Positions 54,101 through 64,000 of a stretch of 64,000 bases of DNA are shown in pieces. Under the pieces are notes generated by a model, which saw only the letters and a program-made list of their open reading frames with translations, searched no databases and was not told where the DNA came from. Source of the DNA: Mugil cephalus. Taxonomy: Eukaryota; Chordata; Actinopteri; Mugiliformes; Mugilidae. The stretch is taken from contig NC_061776.1 of the NCBI RefSeq assembly GCF_022458985.1, forward strand, positions 1,239,719-1,303,718, written 5' to 3'. Positions within the stretch are counted from its first letter, which is position 1; each line of letters opens with the position of its first letter. The translations under genes and the position numbers were made by a program.

Positions 54101-57100
54101 CCACCAGAGACCCCCCGGTACCAACCAAGACCACCCGATACCCCCCAAGACCACCCGATACCAACCATGACCCCCAGAGACCCCCAGAGACCACCAGAGA
54201 CCACCAGAGACCCCCAGAGACCCCCCAGTACCCAGGGCTCCTCTCACCTTGATGTGTTCTGCTGCCAGTCCTGACTTGGGATGGGGGTTCTGCTGTAGTC
54301 CAGGTCTTGTGGTGTTGCTGTCTCTGGCGGACTCTGACTGGGTGGTTCCTACAGGAGACTGTCCATCCAGGATCAGCGCCGCCATCCTGCTGCTGAGGGG
54401 GTCTGTGGGGGGGGCACCTACAGAGACCAGGACCAGGTACAGTTACTAGTCCAGTCCCAGTTCACATAGACTACGGGACCCGGACCCTAAGACCACACGT
54501 ACCCCTTCAACCTAAACCCAACCCCCCGAGACCCCCCTGGTCAGTCCAGGCTCCAGGTCCAGTCTGGTCTCCTGACACAGCTGGTCCGGTTCTGGGGACG
54601 AGTCTGGACTCTGTGGGGACCGAAAGGTGCAGATCCAGACGTCTCTGGTGGATCTGCGTAGACCTGATCGAGAACTACTAGTCCACCAAGAACCGGATCA
54701 TTTTAGTCCAGTTTTATCTTGTCATCTGACCCAAACACCCAGATGTGGTTCAGAGGTTCTAGTAGACCAGGACCAGACTAGTCCAGGTAGACCTTCAGCC
54801 TCCACTATTGATTATCTGTTAATTATCTGTTAATTATCTGTTAATTATCTATTAATTTATCTGTTAATTATCTATTAATTATCTGTTAATTATCTATTAA
54901 TTTATCTGTTAATTACCTGTTAATTATCTGTTAATTATCTATTAATTTATCTGTTAATTATCTGTTAATTATCTGTTAATTATCTATTAATTTATCTGTT
55001 AATTATCTATTAATTTATCTGTAAATTATCTGTTAATTATCTATTAATTTATCTGTTAATTATCTGTTAATTATCTATTAATTTATCTGTTAATTATCTG
55101 TTAATTATCTATTAATTATCTGTTAATTATCTGTTTATTATCTATTAATTATCTGTTAATCATCTATTATTTATCTGTTTATCATCTATTTATTTATGTT
55201 TATCATCTTTTATAATTATTTATCTAATTACAATGTTTATAATTATTTAATTATCTAATAATTTATCGTCGATCTTTCCCTCGTTGGACCAGTTCCATTC
55301 ACTCTGTGCTACTGTGTGTTTTATTGTGTAGATTATATCTATATTATAAACTATTGTTGTGTATTTACCACACAAACCGAGGAAAAGAGACGGCGTTCTC
55401 ACCTGAGGAGGAGGAGGAGGAGGAGGAGGAGGAGCAAAGGAAAGGGTTGTTGTTGGAGGAGGAGGGAGGAGGAGCACTGAAATCAATCCCCAGCAGCTCC
55501 TCAGTGTACGACCCCCCCACCTTCGCCTCCCTGCTCTCTTCCCATTGGCTGGCTGCAAGAAAAGGGGCGGAGTTTAGTCCGGCCACATGCCTTACTGTTA
55601 GCATGCTACCTACGTTACATACTACTGTTAGCATGCTAACTATTTAACACGCTACTGTTAGCATGCTAACTATTTTATGTGCTACTGTTAGCATGCTACC
55701 TACGTTACATACTACTGTTAGCATGCTACCTATTTTACATACTACTGTTAGCATGCTAACTATTTCACGTGCTAGTAATATAACGTGCATGCAGCAGGCA
55801 GAATGCTGACATGCTAACTATTTAGCATGCTACTGTTAGCATGCTAACTATTTCACGTGCTAGTAATATAACGTGCATGCTAACAGGAATGACACCTTTC
55901 TGTCCAGGCTGGTGAGAAGAGGATGGAAGAAGACGATGGCTCGGAGACGATGAAGAGGAGGAAGACGTGACGCTGCAGGATGAGAAGACGAGAAGAGCTT
56001 CATCACTGTGTTCATGGTCTGTTGTTTCTATTTTATTTTATTTATTTCTTTCGTAGCGGCGTCAGATTCCTTGTATGTACTCACATACTTGGCCAATGAT
56101 TCTGATTACGATGGTGAAAGGAAGTAAGAGAACTCACCTTCCTGCAGCAGGACACCTGATGTAAAGGGGCGTGTCCTTCACCCCTGCAGCAGGACACCTG
56201 GCATAAAGGGGCGTGTCCTTCTGGAAGGCCTGAGTCATCTCTGACACGAGCAGCGACAGACTGGAAACACCCTGACGTGACATGAGGCGAGGTCACCTGA
56301 CTGAACCAGCTCCATCAGACATTCGGTTTGTTTCTTATCCTACGAGTTCTCAGTAACCTGTACAGGTACCATCTGAGAAAAAGGTGCGTCTTACGGGGGT
56401 CCAGTTGCGGAGTCCGTCCAGGCTGATGTTGCCGGAGGCGTCCACACAGGGACAGGACGGGTTGATCACCATGGAGACGGCTGGACAGATGTAGCAGCGA
56501 GGCCGGGACACTGGGTGGGTCTCGTGGAGCCAGATGCACACGGGGATGTTATACTCACTTCCTGTGGAGACAGAGTCAAGAAGACGTGAAACGAGTCAAA
56601 CAACAACAGCAGGAAGCAAACGTCAGAGAGCAGCTGACCTTCATAGTGGACCGGCACCGTCCCACACAAATACACCAGCTTCTTCTTCTCTTTGTTTGGG
56701 AAACCTGTCAGAGACAAAACCACATCAGAGGACCCCCTTCTCCCTTTCATGGTGAAACAGAGGCAGGAAATGTTCAGGCAGTCAGTGAAGAAAAGCATGA
56801 GGATGTGTTATTAATTATTCAATGAGAAGCTTCTACAATGTCTCTGCGTTTCTTCCATCCAGTGTTTCAGTTCAGATCTGGATCTGGTCTCCATGGGGTT
56901 CGGGTCTGGACCCTGCGGAGGTCAAGCCGTGGCCCCGGCATGAGATTCATGAGGCTGAGGGATGGATCTGTTCAGGGTCCAGAGAGTTCACCAAGATTTA
57001 CAGCTGATGAATCTAAACTCAGAGCAACGTCGTTGTCAAGGTAACGTCAGGTGAGAGGAGCTGGAGGCTTAGGGGGGCGGGCTGGAACTGGTCTCATGCT

Positions 57101-57601
57101 CCTGAATCCTGGTCATAACACATTGGTTCTGTCCTTCCAGTTCCTGCTAAAGCTCTTGACCCAGTCCCGGTAGTTTCTGCTTGTTTCCAGCTGGAAGATC
57201 CTGATCCATGAACTAATTCTGGTTCATTCTCTGGCTGAGTTACATCCAGAACAGGACACAGACCGTGTTTATGTGGGTCAGACAGAATAATGACAGAACC
57301 AGACTCATACTCACAGTAGAAATCCACGTAGAGCCGGAGGTCAGAGTACAGGGACCGGACCGAGTGCAGGTCTGACAGCGTCTCAGCGGGATGAGAGTAG
57401 AGGCACTGGAGACACAACCCACCATTAGTTGTTTTTAGCATCATGCTAAGCTAACACTTTTGAGTGGTTGTAAACGGACCCTCTCTGTTCGCATCGTTAG
57501 CTGTCCGGTTAGCAACCACTTTTCCGTCAAATAAAGTTTAGTTTAGCAGCTGTCACCTCGGTCAGAGTCCGCAGCTCCACCTCCGCTCCGACTCTCGGCA
57601 T
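49093..57601 (-). CDS. UEV-UBA-RBR-LDD E3 ubiquitin ligase, HOIP-like (743 aa)
   Basis: A predicted RING-between-RING ubiquitin ligase; I cannot give it a name. Exons in transcript order: 57557-57601, 57315-57405, 56639-56704, 56395-56561, 56138-56271, 55403-55548, 54248-54417, 52712-52894, 51667-51849, 51484-51582, 51314-51403, 50976-51078, 50776-50894, 50350-50463, 50210-50276, 50050-50140, 49093-49456; phases close to 743 residues. Residues 1-150 are a TSG101-like UEV domain (LCGTVPVHYEG, EYNIPVCIWLHETHP, NISLDGLRNW) lacking an E2 cysteine. A linker with YTEELLGIDFS follows, then a UBA-like segment (274-318). RING1 ligands C323/326/341/343/346/349/368/371 match HOIP spacing exactly. The IBR is about 420-475; RING2 starts at C494 with catalytic C508 in KGGCLHF. 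HAHHPRDCLYHLRDW and the LDD (YCQLHYKERLVELINR) are HOIP hallmarks. This suggests linear-chain or HOIP-like activity (inference). The exon 6 acceptor is inferred from phase. Confidence 0.9.
49485..50050. repeat. Ligase intron 16 arrays, including copied donors
   Basis: 49485-49920 repeats ACACCTGAGATACACCTGAG-type 10-12 bp units. 49962-50050 holds four 23-bp copies of the exon 16 donor region: on the minus strand the true CCA|GTAAGACCCCC is followed by three further CCCAGTAAGACCCCC copies. Confidence 0.93.
50510..50740. repeat. Ligase intron 13 array (CCAGACTGGACCAGA)
   Basis: Modules of CCAGACTGGA and CCAGAATACTGGAGTAGA in tandem occupy about 230 bp between exons 13 and 14. Confidence 0.9.
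51107..51262. repeat. Ligase intron 11 (AAT)n microsatellite
   Basis: (AAT/AATA)n with a few interruptions, about 155 bp, between exons 12 and 11. Confidence 0.95.
51945..52260 (-). mobile_element. L1-like LINE reverse transcriptase fragment
   Basis: Minus-strand translation in shifting frames gives SCRSEILSLLPKSDVTL and KNWRPLLCFVQTIRY (about 52240-52140) and then LTFDRVDHL and GDGFISWLRLLYKMHKNV (about 52060-51965). These correspond to the L1-type RT segments usually reading LLPKKGDL..LKNWRPISLLCTDYKI and AFDRVEW...GFISWIRLLY. Stops and frame breaks are present, so it is a dead 5'- and 3'-truncated copy inside the ligase's intron 8, in the same orientation as the host gene. Confidence 0.78.
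52440..52710. repeat. Ligase intron 8 GGA array
   Basis: (GGA)n with GGTGGA, GCA and GAAGAT interruptions; it starts right after the exon 8 donor (minus strand AAG|GTGCTCCTCC), so the transcript carries a long CUCCUC tract. Confidence 0.93.
52925..54235. repeat. Ligase intron 7 minisatellite (CCACCAGAGACCCCCCAAGA)
   Basis: About 1.3 kb of units CCACCAGAGACCCCCCAAGA / CCCCCCAATACCCCACAAGA (about 20 bp) with ordered higher-order duplication, spanning nearly the whole intron between exons 7 and 8. All frames stay open on both strands, giving spurious Gly/Trp/Val- or Pro/Thr-rich proteins. Confidence 0.95.
54805..55200. repeat. Ligase intron 6 AT-rich array (TTATCTGTTAA)
   Basis: About 400 bp of TTAATTATCTG / TTAATTTATCTA units of 11-12 bp, AT-rich, between exons 7 and 6. 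Confidence 0.93.
55585..55880. repeat. Ligase intron 5 array (TACTGTTAGCATGCTAAC)
   Basis: About 300 bp of units of about 30 bp built on TACTGTTAGCATGCTAAC plus TATTTAACACGC; the core TTAGCATGCTAA is a 12-bp palindrome. It lies 30 bp upstream (transcript sense) of the exon 6 acceptor. Confidence 0.9.
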
Positions 57602-58928
57602 CTTCCCAGGCCGCTCCCCTCGCACCGAAACCCGGCCGCGGACATGCTAAGAGCCGCTGCCTGAAACCCGACACCCCCGCATCCGGATCCACCTTAAAAC
57701 ACTGAACACGCCTCAAATACACCCGCTACCACGACGAGTCTGTTTACTTTGTATTCACACTCGTTCTAACGATCAAACACTGACATTCATACCATTAATT
57801 TAATCTACTGTTTTAACTTCTACTGACCGGCGAGGACCTGCGGGTCAGCTGACCTCTCCTGACAAATGACACACGACCAGGAAGTGACTGAGCAGGAAGT
57901 GGTTCCAGTGCTGAAACCCTGGAAAGAGTCATGCAGACCTGTAACCTGTGGATTTACAGGCTGGCGTATAAATCAGAGGAGGAAGGTTCATGTGCAGGAT
58001 AAATACCACGGGTTCTGTGATCTCCCTCGATACAGATATCAAAGGAGCACTAGTGTCAGCTTTTTAGACATTGAAATCATATGATGTGCTGTGGAGAAAG
58101 GGTCTGGCTATTAAACTGTGTGAAGGACGGAGAATTGAAGAAGTCCACTCTTACACCACGTGGCTCCTGCCCGCTGCACAGGTGGATAATTTAAAACCTG
58201 ACCAGAGCACTGCAGATAAACGTTTGGTGAAACACAGATTGGAGGTTCACTGGGGAGTTAGTTGCTTTTTTATTCCAGAATATGACACTGTGAAGCTCAT
58301 CTGAATGTCTGAGGAGGAATCAGTCTATGCAGCAGAGCTGACTCAGTGTTAGAAACATCGGAGAAGATCTTACTGTTGACGTATTAATGCTGTGGTATAT
58401 AATTTATAAGGCTGGATGAGGATGGAATGAGGATGAAGATGAGGATGAGGATGGAATGAGGATGGAATGAGGATGAGGATGGAATGAGGATGAGGATGAG
58501 GATGGAATGAGGATGAGGATGGAATGAGGATGAGGATGAGGATGAGGATGGAATGAGGATGGAATGAGGATGAAGATGGAATGAGGCGGTGGAGAAACTC
58601 CACGTGCTGCTGCTGCGTATGGGAGTGAGTGGTTTACAGCTCTGAGGAGAAAGGACGTTAGTTTGTATATTTACTAGCGTAAAGCTTAAAAACTGTAAAG
58701 ACGGACGCACCAGGAAGTGACTGAGTGTCTTTATTGACCTTTGTTCATAGATTCTCAAAAATAACATATAAACACAGCTGTCAGCTGATGGAGATTCAAA
58801 CAGATCAACGTTAGAACTCAGTCGTGCACTCAGTGTGGGCCCTAGTTTGGATGGGCGTGGTCTCTCTGGTGATGGGCGTGGTCTCTCTGGTGATGGGCGT
58901 GGTCTCTCTGGTGATGGGCGTGGCCCGA
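57602..58928. other. Ligase promoter and c7orf25 3' UTR
   Basis: 57602-57720 is the CpG-rich upstream region of the ligase. 57840-58380 has short open frames with no recognised similarity. 58415-58585 is a GGATGAGGATGGAATGA array. The c7orf25 poly(A) signal (TTTATT on +) is at 58730-58735, and 58855-58928 has three or four copies of a 21-bp unit containing GATGGGCGTGG that also covers the last codons of c7orf25. Confidence 0.6.
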
Positions 58929-60547
58929 CTAGATGGGCGTGGCCCTCCACTCCTTGCCCTCGGTCAGTGCTCTGGGTTGGTGGATGAACACGCTGTATCG
59001 GACGCCCTGATTGGCCGCCGCCCTGATGAAGCGGCTGTTGGCCGTCATGGTAACGGCCCTCAGCGAGTCCCCGGTGCCGAAGATCATGAGCGAGCGATGG
59101 TTGACTTTGGCGCTGGGCGTGAGGCCGAGCGTCCGCGGCGACGGCTGATCGTCCACCAGGTGGAGGCGGGCCAGCAGCTTCTGAGCGCGCTCCTTCTCCG
59201 CCGGGCCGCCCAGCGTGTCCAGGATCAGCTGGAAGTCGTGGACGGCAGCGCGGCAGGCGAACAGCTGCTTCCCCGCCATGAAGGCGTCCAGCTGGGGCAG
59301 CACCTGGGCCCGGCGCTCCTGGGCCGCCTGCTCCGTCAGCACGGGCTCCCGGAACCGGAGGTGGCAGCGGCCGTGGCTCAGAGACGACACGTAGGTGATG
59401 AGGGTGGTGATGTCCAGGTTGACCCGGTGACACTCCTCCACCGGGACCTGCACTGGGAACGCCAGGCGCTCCACCACCATGCTGCGGTCCACCCGGGTCA
59501 GCGCCGACGCCTCCCCGCCCTCCTCCTCCTCCTCCTCTTTGTCCTCTGTGTCCTCTGTGTCCTCGTCCTCCTGAGAACCAGAACCAGATTCAGATTTTTT
59601 GTGCACATCCAGTGGTTTGTTTATTTTTACTAGTTCCTACATCAGACACAGACCATGAAGAATAAAATAAACCTCTGAGGAAAATATAAATCACACTGAG
59701 ATTTATTTAACATCTGGCTTCATAAACAAAGAGAAGCCGCTGATCGAGGTTCGTCCAAACCGTCCACTGGTGCCGTTTAACTCTCTCTCTTAAAAACACA
59801 GAATTTAAATAAATAAAAAGATAAATCTTGAACCTTTTTGTCCTCCTCCTCCTCCTCCTCCTCCTCCTCCTCCTCTTCCTCCTCCTCCTCCTCTTCCTCT
59901 TCCTCCTCCTCCTCCTCGGTCAAAACGGCGTTGACGGCCACGATGTCCCCTCGGACAGAGACGCCCATGTCCCGGAGGCGGTCGGCCATGGGGCAGGAGA
60001 CGCCGTTGTAGAAGGCGAAGACGACGTGGGGGTGCTGGTAGAGGACGGGCTGCTGGCGGCTGGCCAATAGGAACTCCTCGGCCTGGCGGATGACGCTCTT
60101 GTCGCCGTATTGGCCCCGCCCCTGCCAGATGTTGTGCAGAGCCTCCGCCTTCCTGCCCACCGCCTTCACCCAGGTGTGTCCCCCGTTGGCCACCACGTCC
60201 ACCACCAGCGTCCGCCGCCGTCCCGTGGCGTCCCGGTAGGTGAAGACGTGCAGCAGGGCCACCACGTCCTCCAGGCTGTGGGCGGAGTCTACGATGGCGC
60301 TCAGGTGCGTCAGGTTGGTGCTGTGCAGGTGAGACTCTTTGACCTGCAGCTCTCCGGCCTCCACCCTCCTCAGGAACCGAAGCTCTGCTCTGAGTTTACC
60401 ACAGAGCTTCAGGTGACCCTCCACCCCCCCACGCAGAAGCTCCGCCCTCTGCAGCAACACCTGGGCGGCGCCAATCCTCTGCTGCAGCATCACCTGCAGG
60501 GACGTGTCTCCACGCGGGGATGCGTCTCCATGTTGGGATGTGGACAT
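58929..60547 (-). CDS. c7orf25: UPF0415 protein, C7orf25 homologue (451 aa)
   Basis: A conserved vertebrate protein without a settled function. Two coding exons, 59834-60547 and 58929-59570, give 451 residues (human 421). Matching blocks: [125 protein letters not shown] and [20 protein letters not shown]. The start is the ATG that gives an N-terminus before [19 protein letters not shown]; an acceptor ACCCCAG lies just upstream, and a non-coding first exon probably ends at 61774 (CTTCG|GTAAGT on the minus strand). Where human has a short acidic spacer, this copy has an uninterrupted poly-Glu run of over 20 residues just before a weak GTTCAA donor. The 263-bp intron must be removed because it carries stops. 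Confidence 0.93.
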
Positions 60548-61317
60548 GTCTCCAGCATCACACCTGGGGACACACAGAGACAACAGCTCAGGACAGAGAG
60601 AGACCACAGTTGAAGACAAAGACAGCGCCTGAGGACAGGTGCACTACCATCCCAGTTTTAATGTCTTCACTCTCTGTTGGGCCTCTATGTATTATTATTA
60701 TTATGTGAGACAGAGACATCAGCTGAGGACAGAGACATCAGCTGAGGACAGAGAGCTGAGCTTTCTTGAACAAGATGGCGTCGGTGTGTTTGTCCGTTCA
60801 GGGTCAGAAGATCTCAACCAAACATCTGGGTCTAAATCAGATGTCGAGACTTGTCCTCTCGTTTGAGCTCGTCCTGACCGACTGCATCAGATTCTTTCCA
60901 AACCTGAGCCCTGGACCAAGACCAGCTCCAGGTGTCCTGCAGATGTTGGTGTCCAGCATTTTTCAGACATCATCACCTCCAACTGTCACGACTAAAACCA
61001 TGAGCTCTGTTTAAAGCGGCCATCATTAGTCCTCATTAGTCCTCATTAGTCCTCATTAGTCATCATTAGTCCTCATTAGTCCTCCTTCTAGTGTCACCCT
61101 GACCCCAGAGGACACAGAGACGTCTCTAAACCCATCTAAAGGACAGCGTCCACCGAGCGCCCGTCCAAGAGGACGTGTTGGTTCACTAGGGCCACGGAAA
61201 CAAACCCACACTGTCTCAGGACTGAGACGGGAGAGGAAAGGGTCGTGTTATCTGTGGATCAGGGGGAAACATGCTGCTCTGTGGATCATGTTATTACCAC
61301 TGAGCAGATCTGCTTCA

Positions 61318-61352
<35 letters not shown>

Positions 61353-62394
61353 AGTGTTTATTGGGACAGGGTCATACCTCCACAGTGTTTCATGTGATCT
61401 CTTAGTGGCTTCCAATCAAACCCCAAACACTAAATGTGTAGATGAGGCATCCCATAATAAGCCAGGACATGTGTAAATGCTGCGCTACCTGCATGTGGCC
61501 ACTAGATGTCACTGCTGGACTCTGTCTTTGAGGCTTAGAAGCTTCGAGTCTGTTTTCACTTAAATCAGGAACAAGTTTCATAAACTTCATCCGCCCATCT
61601 CCACCTTTTCGTGTCTTTAACAGTCTTTTAGCCAGTCTGCGCTTATTTGAGCCCGTTTTAGCTTATTTGAGCCTGTTTTGGCTTCATTTAGCTTCTCTGT
61701 CGCGGTTCGACTTTTACTTTGTGTCTTTTTAGAAACGTTGGACCGTTAAATAATTTATTTTGCGGTTACTTACCGAAGCAGTGACGCTACAGACGTAGAA
61801 TCTGGGCTAACAGCGCAGCTAATCCCGGTGCTAATGCTAGTGCTAACTCCCAGCTTCTCCTGTTTGTTTCCAGCTTCTTCTTCCTCTGGTTTGAGTGGCG
61901 CCTGGAAGCTTAAAGGCGCAGTACCGCCCCCTGCCGGAGCGGAGAGGAACTGCAGACCAGTTAAACCACAGCCCACGGAGAAACACGGCGAATCCCTCCA
62001 TCCATCCATCATCCATCCATCATCCATCCATCTATTCCCTCCCTCCATCATCCCTCCCTCCATCCATCCATCCATCTGTTCTCACCATCTATTCTCTCCC
62101 TCCATCCATCTATCCATCCATCCATCTATTCCCTCCATCCAGAGTGGGGTGGGGGGCAGGTGGGGGTGAGTGGGTGGGGTCAGATAATAAAGACGCAGCA
62201 GTCAGATAATAAATACTGTTTATTGATTGGCTGAACGGAGCTAAGGCACATGAAGCTGAGGTCAAAGGTCACGTAAGTTCGGTCCAACCAGGAGATGGGT
62301 CACCTGATCATCCACCTGATCATCCACCTGATCATCCACCTGATCATCCACCTGATCATCCACCTGTCCAGAGGTCAGAGGTCATGAACGTTCA
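60548..62394. other. c7orf25 5' region and dnajc1 3' flank
   Basis: 60548-61773 is the 5' intron of c7orf25; it holds a short CCTCATTAGT array (61025-61085) and (AAAT)n at 61319-61352, otherwise nothing recognised. The non-coding first exon of c7orf25 starts somewhere in 61774-61900. 61997-62145 is a CCATCCATCCAT array, 62298-62365 repeats ATCATCCACCTG, and the dnajc1 poly(A) signal (TTTATT on +) is at 62219-62224. Confidence 0.6.
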
Positions 62395-64000
62395 TCAGCT
62401 CTTGGCCTGTTTCCTCTTCTGAACGAGCTCTGCCAGCATCTTGTATCGGTTCATACACTCCTCCTGAAACCAGATCATGATTAACACGGTTCTCCTGGAC
62501 ACTCAGGTCGGATCTACCTGTACTAGCTCCTCCCCCTCACCTTGGTCTTTCCTGGGACCACCTTGGCGATCCGGTCCCAGCGTTCTGTGGTTCCTCTCGG
62601 GAACTGTTGCAGAGCCAGTTCCAGAAGTTTCTGTTGGTTCTGAGTCCAGACGACAGGCTCCGCCTTCTCTTTGCTCTGTTGGGGCTCCGCCTCCTCCTCG
62701 TCCACCGGGTCAAAGTCCCTCTGCCGACGACCTCTGACCTTCACCCCGCCCCCCTCTGCTGGTGCAGGACACTTCCTGTTCCTCCGTCGGACCGCTGGAC
62801 CTGACTCCTCCTCCTCCACTTCCTCCTCAGAGGCCACGCCCCCCCTCTGGGTTACCACGGCGTCATCCACGACAAGAGGTGTTCTCCTGAGATCCGACAG
62901 CTTCACCAGACCTGAACCACAACAACAGGAGAACAGTAGAACCCCAGCAGAACTCTAGACCTCCAAGAGATCCCCTGTAGAACCCAACAACAGAACAGAC
63001 CAGTAGAACTTTACCTGGGTTCTGGTTCACGTTGTCTTTCACCTGTTTGACTTTAGTCGTCACCTGTTAAAAAAAACAGATTCAGTCGTTTGGGAACAGT
63101 TGGAGTTCAGGACCGGGACCGGGACCAGAACCAGGACCAGAACCAGGACCAGGACCGGGACCGGGACCAGAATCAGGACCGGGTACGGGACCGGGACCAG
63201 AACCAGGACCGGGACCAGAACCAGGACCGGGTACAGGACCAGGACCGGGACCAGGACCGGGTACGGGACCAGGACCAGGACCAGGACCGGGACCAGGACC
63301 GGGACCAGAACCAGAACCAGAACCAGGACCGGGTACGGGACCAGGACCAGGACCAGGACCGGGACCAGGACCGGGACCAGGACCGGGTACGGGACCGGGT
63401 ACGGGACCAGGACCAGGACCAGGACCGGGACCAGAACCAGGACCGGGACCAGAACCAGGACCGGGTACGGGACCAGGACCAGGACCAGGACCGGGACCAG
63501 GACCGGGACCAGAACCAGAACCAGAACCAGGACTGGGTACGGGACCAGGACCAGGACCGGGACCAGGACCGGGACCGGGTACGGGACCGGGACCAGGACC
63601 AGGACCAGGACCGGGACCAGGACCGGGTACGGGACCAGGACCAGGACCGGGACCAGGACCGGTCCAGACTTACATCAGCCACTGATCGTCCCAGTTCCAG
63701 AGAGATCTTGTCCCAACGTCCTGGAGTCCCTCCTGGAAATTTAACCATCAACCTGCTGAGGAGACTGAGCTCGTCCTCCGTCCACACGGTAGCCTGAGGA
63801 CAGAGAGGACAGAGGGGACAGAGGGGACAGAGGGGACAGACGTTGAGGTTGACCTCAGCCATGGGCATATCTAATAATAACTCATTAATAACTAGTAACA
63901 GTCAGTGCCTTAATAATACCTACTTAATAATCAATTAATAACGAATTCATAATTAACTAATTAGCGACCTTCTTCTTGGCTCGGTCGTCCTGCAGCCAGT
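62395..64000 (-). CDS. dnajc1: DnaJ homologue C1 (DNAJC1), C-terminal part only
   Basis: An ER/nuclear-envelope membrane J-protein whose cytosolic tail has two SANT domains. Only the last five exons lie in the window (transcript order: 63969-beyond 64000, 63674-63793, 63015-63063, 62541-62911, 62395-62463). SANT1 is ATVWTEDELSLLSRLMVKFP to GRWDKISLELGRSVAD; then VTTKVKQVKDNVNQNPG; an acidic linker with LVKLSDLR and EEEVEEEESG; SANT2 begins VVWTQNQQKLLELALQQFP and GTTERWDRIAKVVPGKTK, ending EECMNRYKMLAELVQKRKQAKS-stop, nearly identical to the human C-terminus (LVQKKKQAKS). The J domain and membrane segment are outside the window. Exon 63674-63793 is followed directly by a long GGTCCC-type array in its intron. 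Confidence 0.94.
63105..63668. repeat. dnajc1 intron array (ACCAGGACCGGG)
   Basis: About 560 bp of 6-bp modules (ACCAGG, ACCGGG, ACCAGA, TACGGG) in ordered higher-order repeats. On the minus strand it begins only six bases after the GTAAGT donor of the preceding exon and fills most of the intron. Confidence 0.95.

Noticed and set aside
52912-54274. Gly/Val/Trp-rich and Pro/Thr-rich frames up to 430 residues on both strands
   Set aside because: Intron 7 minisatellite of the ligase gene; open on both strands for compositional reasons.
57866-58304. Two adjacent + strand frames (72 and 77 residues) with normal composition
   Set aside because: No recognisable domain, no supporting splice sites and no clear promoter; they lie in the spacer between two minus-strand genes. 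They could be an old element, but I cannot support a gene.
63090-63868. Frames of 214-235 residues with Asp-Gln, Arg-Thr-Gly or Trp-Ser repeats
   Set aside because: dnajc1 intron array; only the SANT1 part (63674-63793) of the minus-strand frame is an exon.

Overview
The window is eukaryotic, vertebrate nuclear DNA, almost certainly from a ray-finned (teleost) fish. The genes have GT-AG introns, mostly of 80-3000 bp, and poly(A) signals. There is an intronless melanopsin of the teleost type, a cdyl-rpp40 neighbourhood as in human 6p25, and fish-style Tc1/mariner, Harbinger and L1-like LINE remnants. I see no prokaryotic operons, CRISPR arrays, rRNA, tRNA or retroviral elements.

Nine genes can be traced exon by exon; for the eight complete ones the reading phases close across every junction. 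On the + strand: opn4.1 (3422-4717, intronless), tmx3 (7137-14250, 16 exons) and cdyl (16044-25142, 8 coding exons). rpp40 (25807-31487, minus, 8 exons) is convergent with cdyl and divergent from riok1 (31776-41619, plus, 17 exons) across a 288-bp two-way promoter. Then comes impa1 (42993-47840, plus, 8 coding exons). Three minus-strand genes follow: an unnamed E3 ligase that joins a UEV domain to a HOIP-like RBR-LDD module (49093-57601, 17 exons), c7orf25 (58929-60547) and the 3' part of dnajc1 (62395-64000, running off the window).

The genes are mostly unrelated housekeeping functions: ER redox folding (tmx3) and an ER J-protein (dnajc1), chromatin corepression (cdyl), RNase P/MRP (rpp40), 40S maturation (riok1), inositol recycling (impa1), ubiquitin signalling (UEV-RBR) and light sensing (opn4.1). 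No joint pathway is evident.

The most striking feature of the DNA is that many introns and spacers are filled with private tandem arrays (minisatellites), often 0.2-2.7 kb. Several arrays include or abut an exon edge. Authentic splice sites have been copied in tandem in tmx3 intron 7, riok1 intron 6, rpp40 intron 6 and UEV-RBR intron 16. The last codons and stop of impa1 are repeated about seven times into the 3' UTR. These arrays also generate most of the long open frames in the window, which I reject as genes.

The best candidate for something undescribed is the UEV-RBR-LDD ligase: its RING1 zinc ligands and catalytic RING2 cysteine have the same spacing as HOIP, but it carries an E2-variant domain in place of HOIP's known N-terminal modules. 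I know of no named mammalian protein with this architecture. All positions and splice sites were read by eye; no searches were run.
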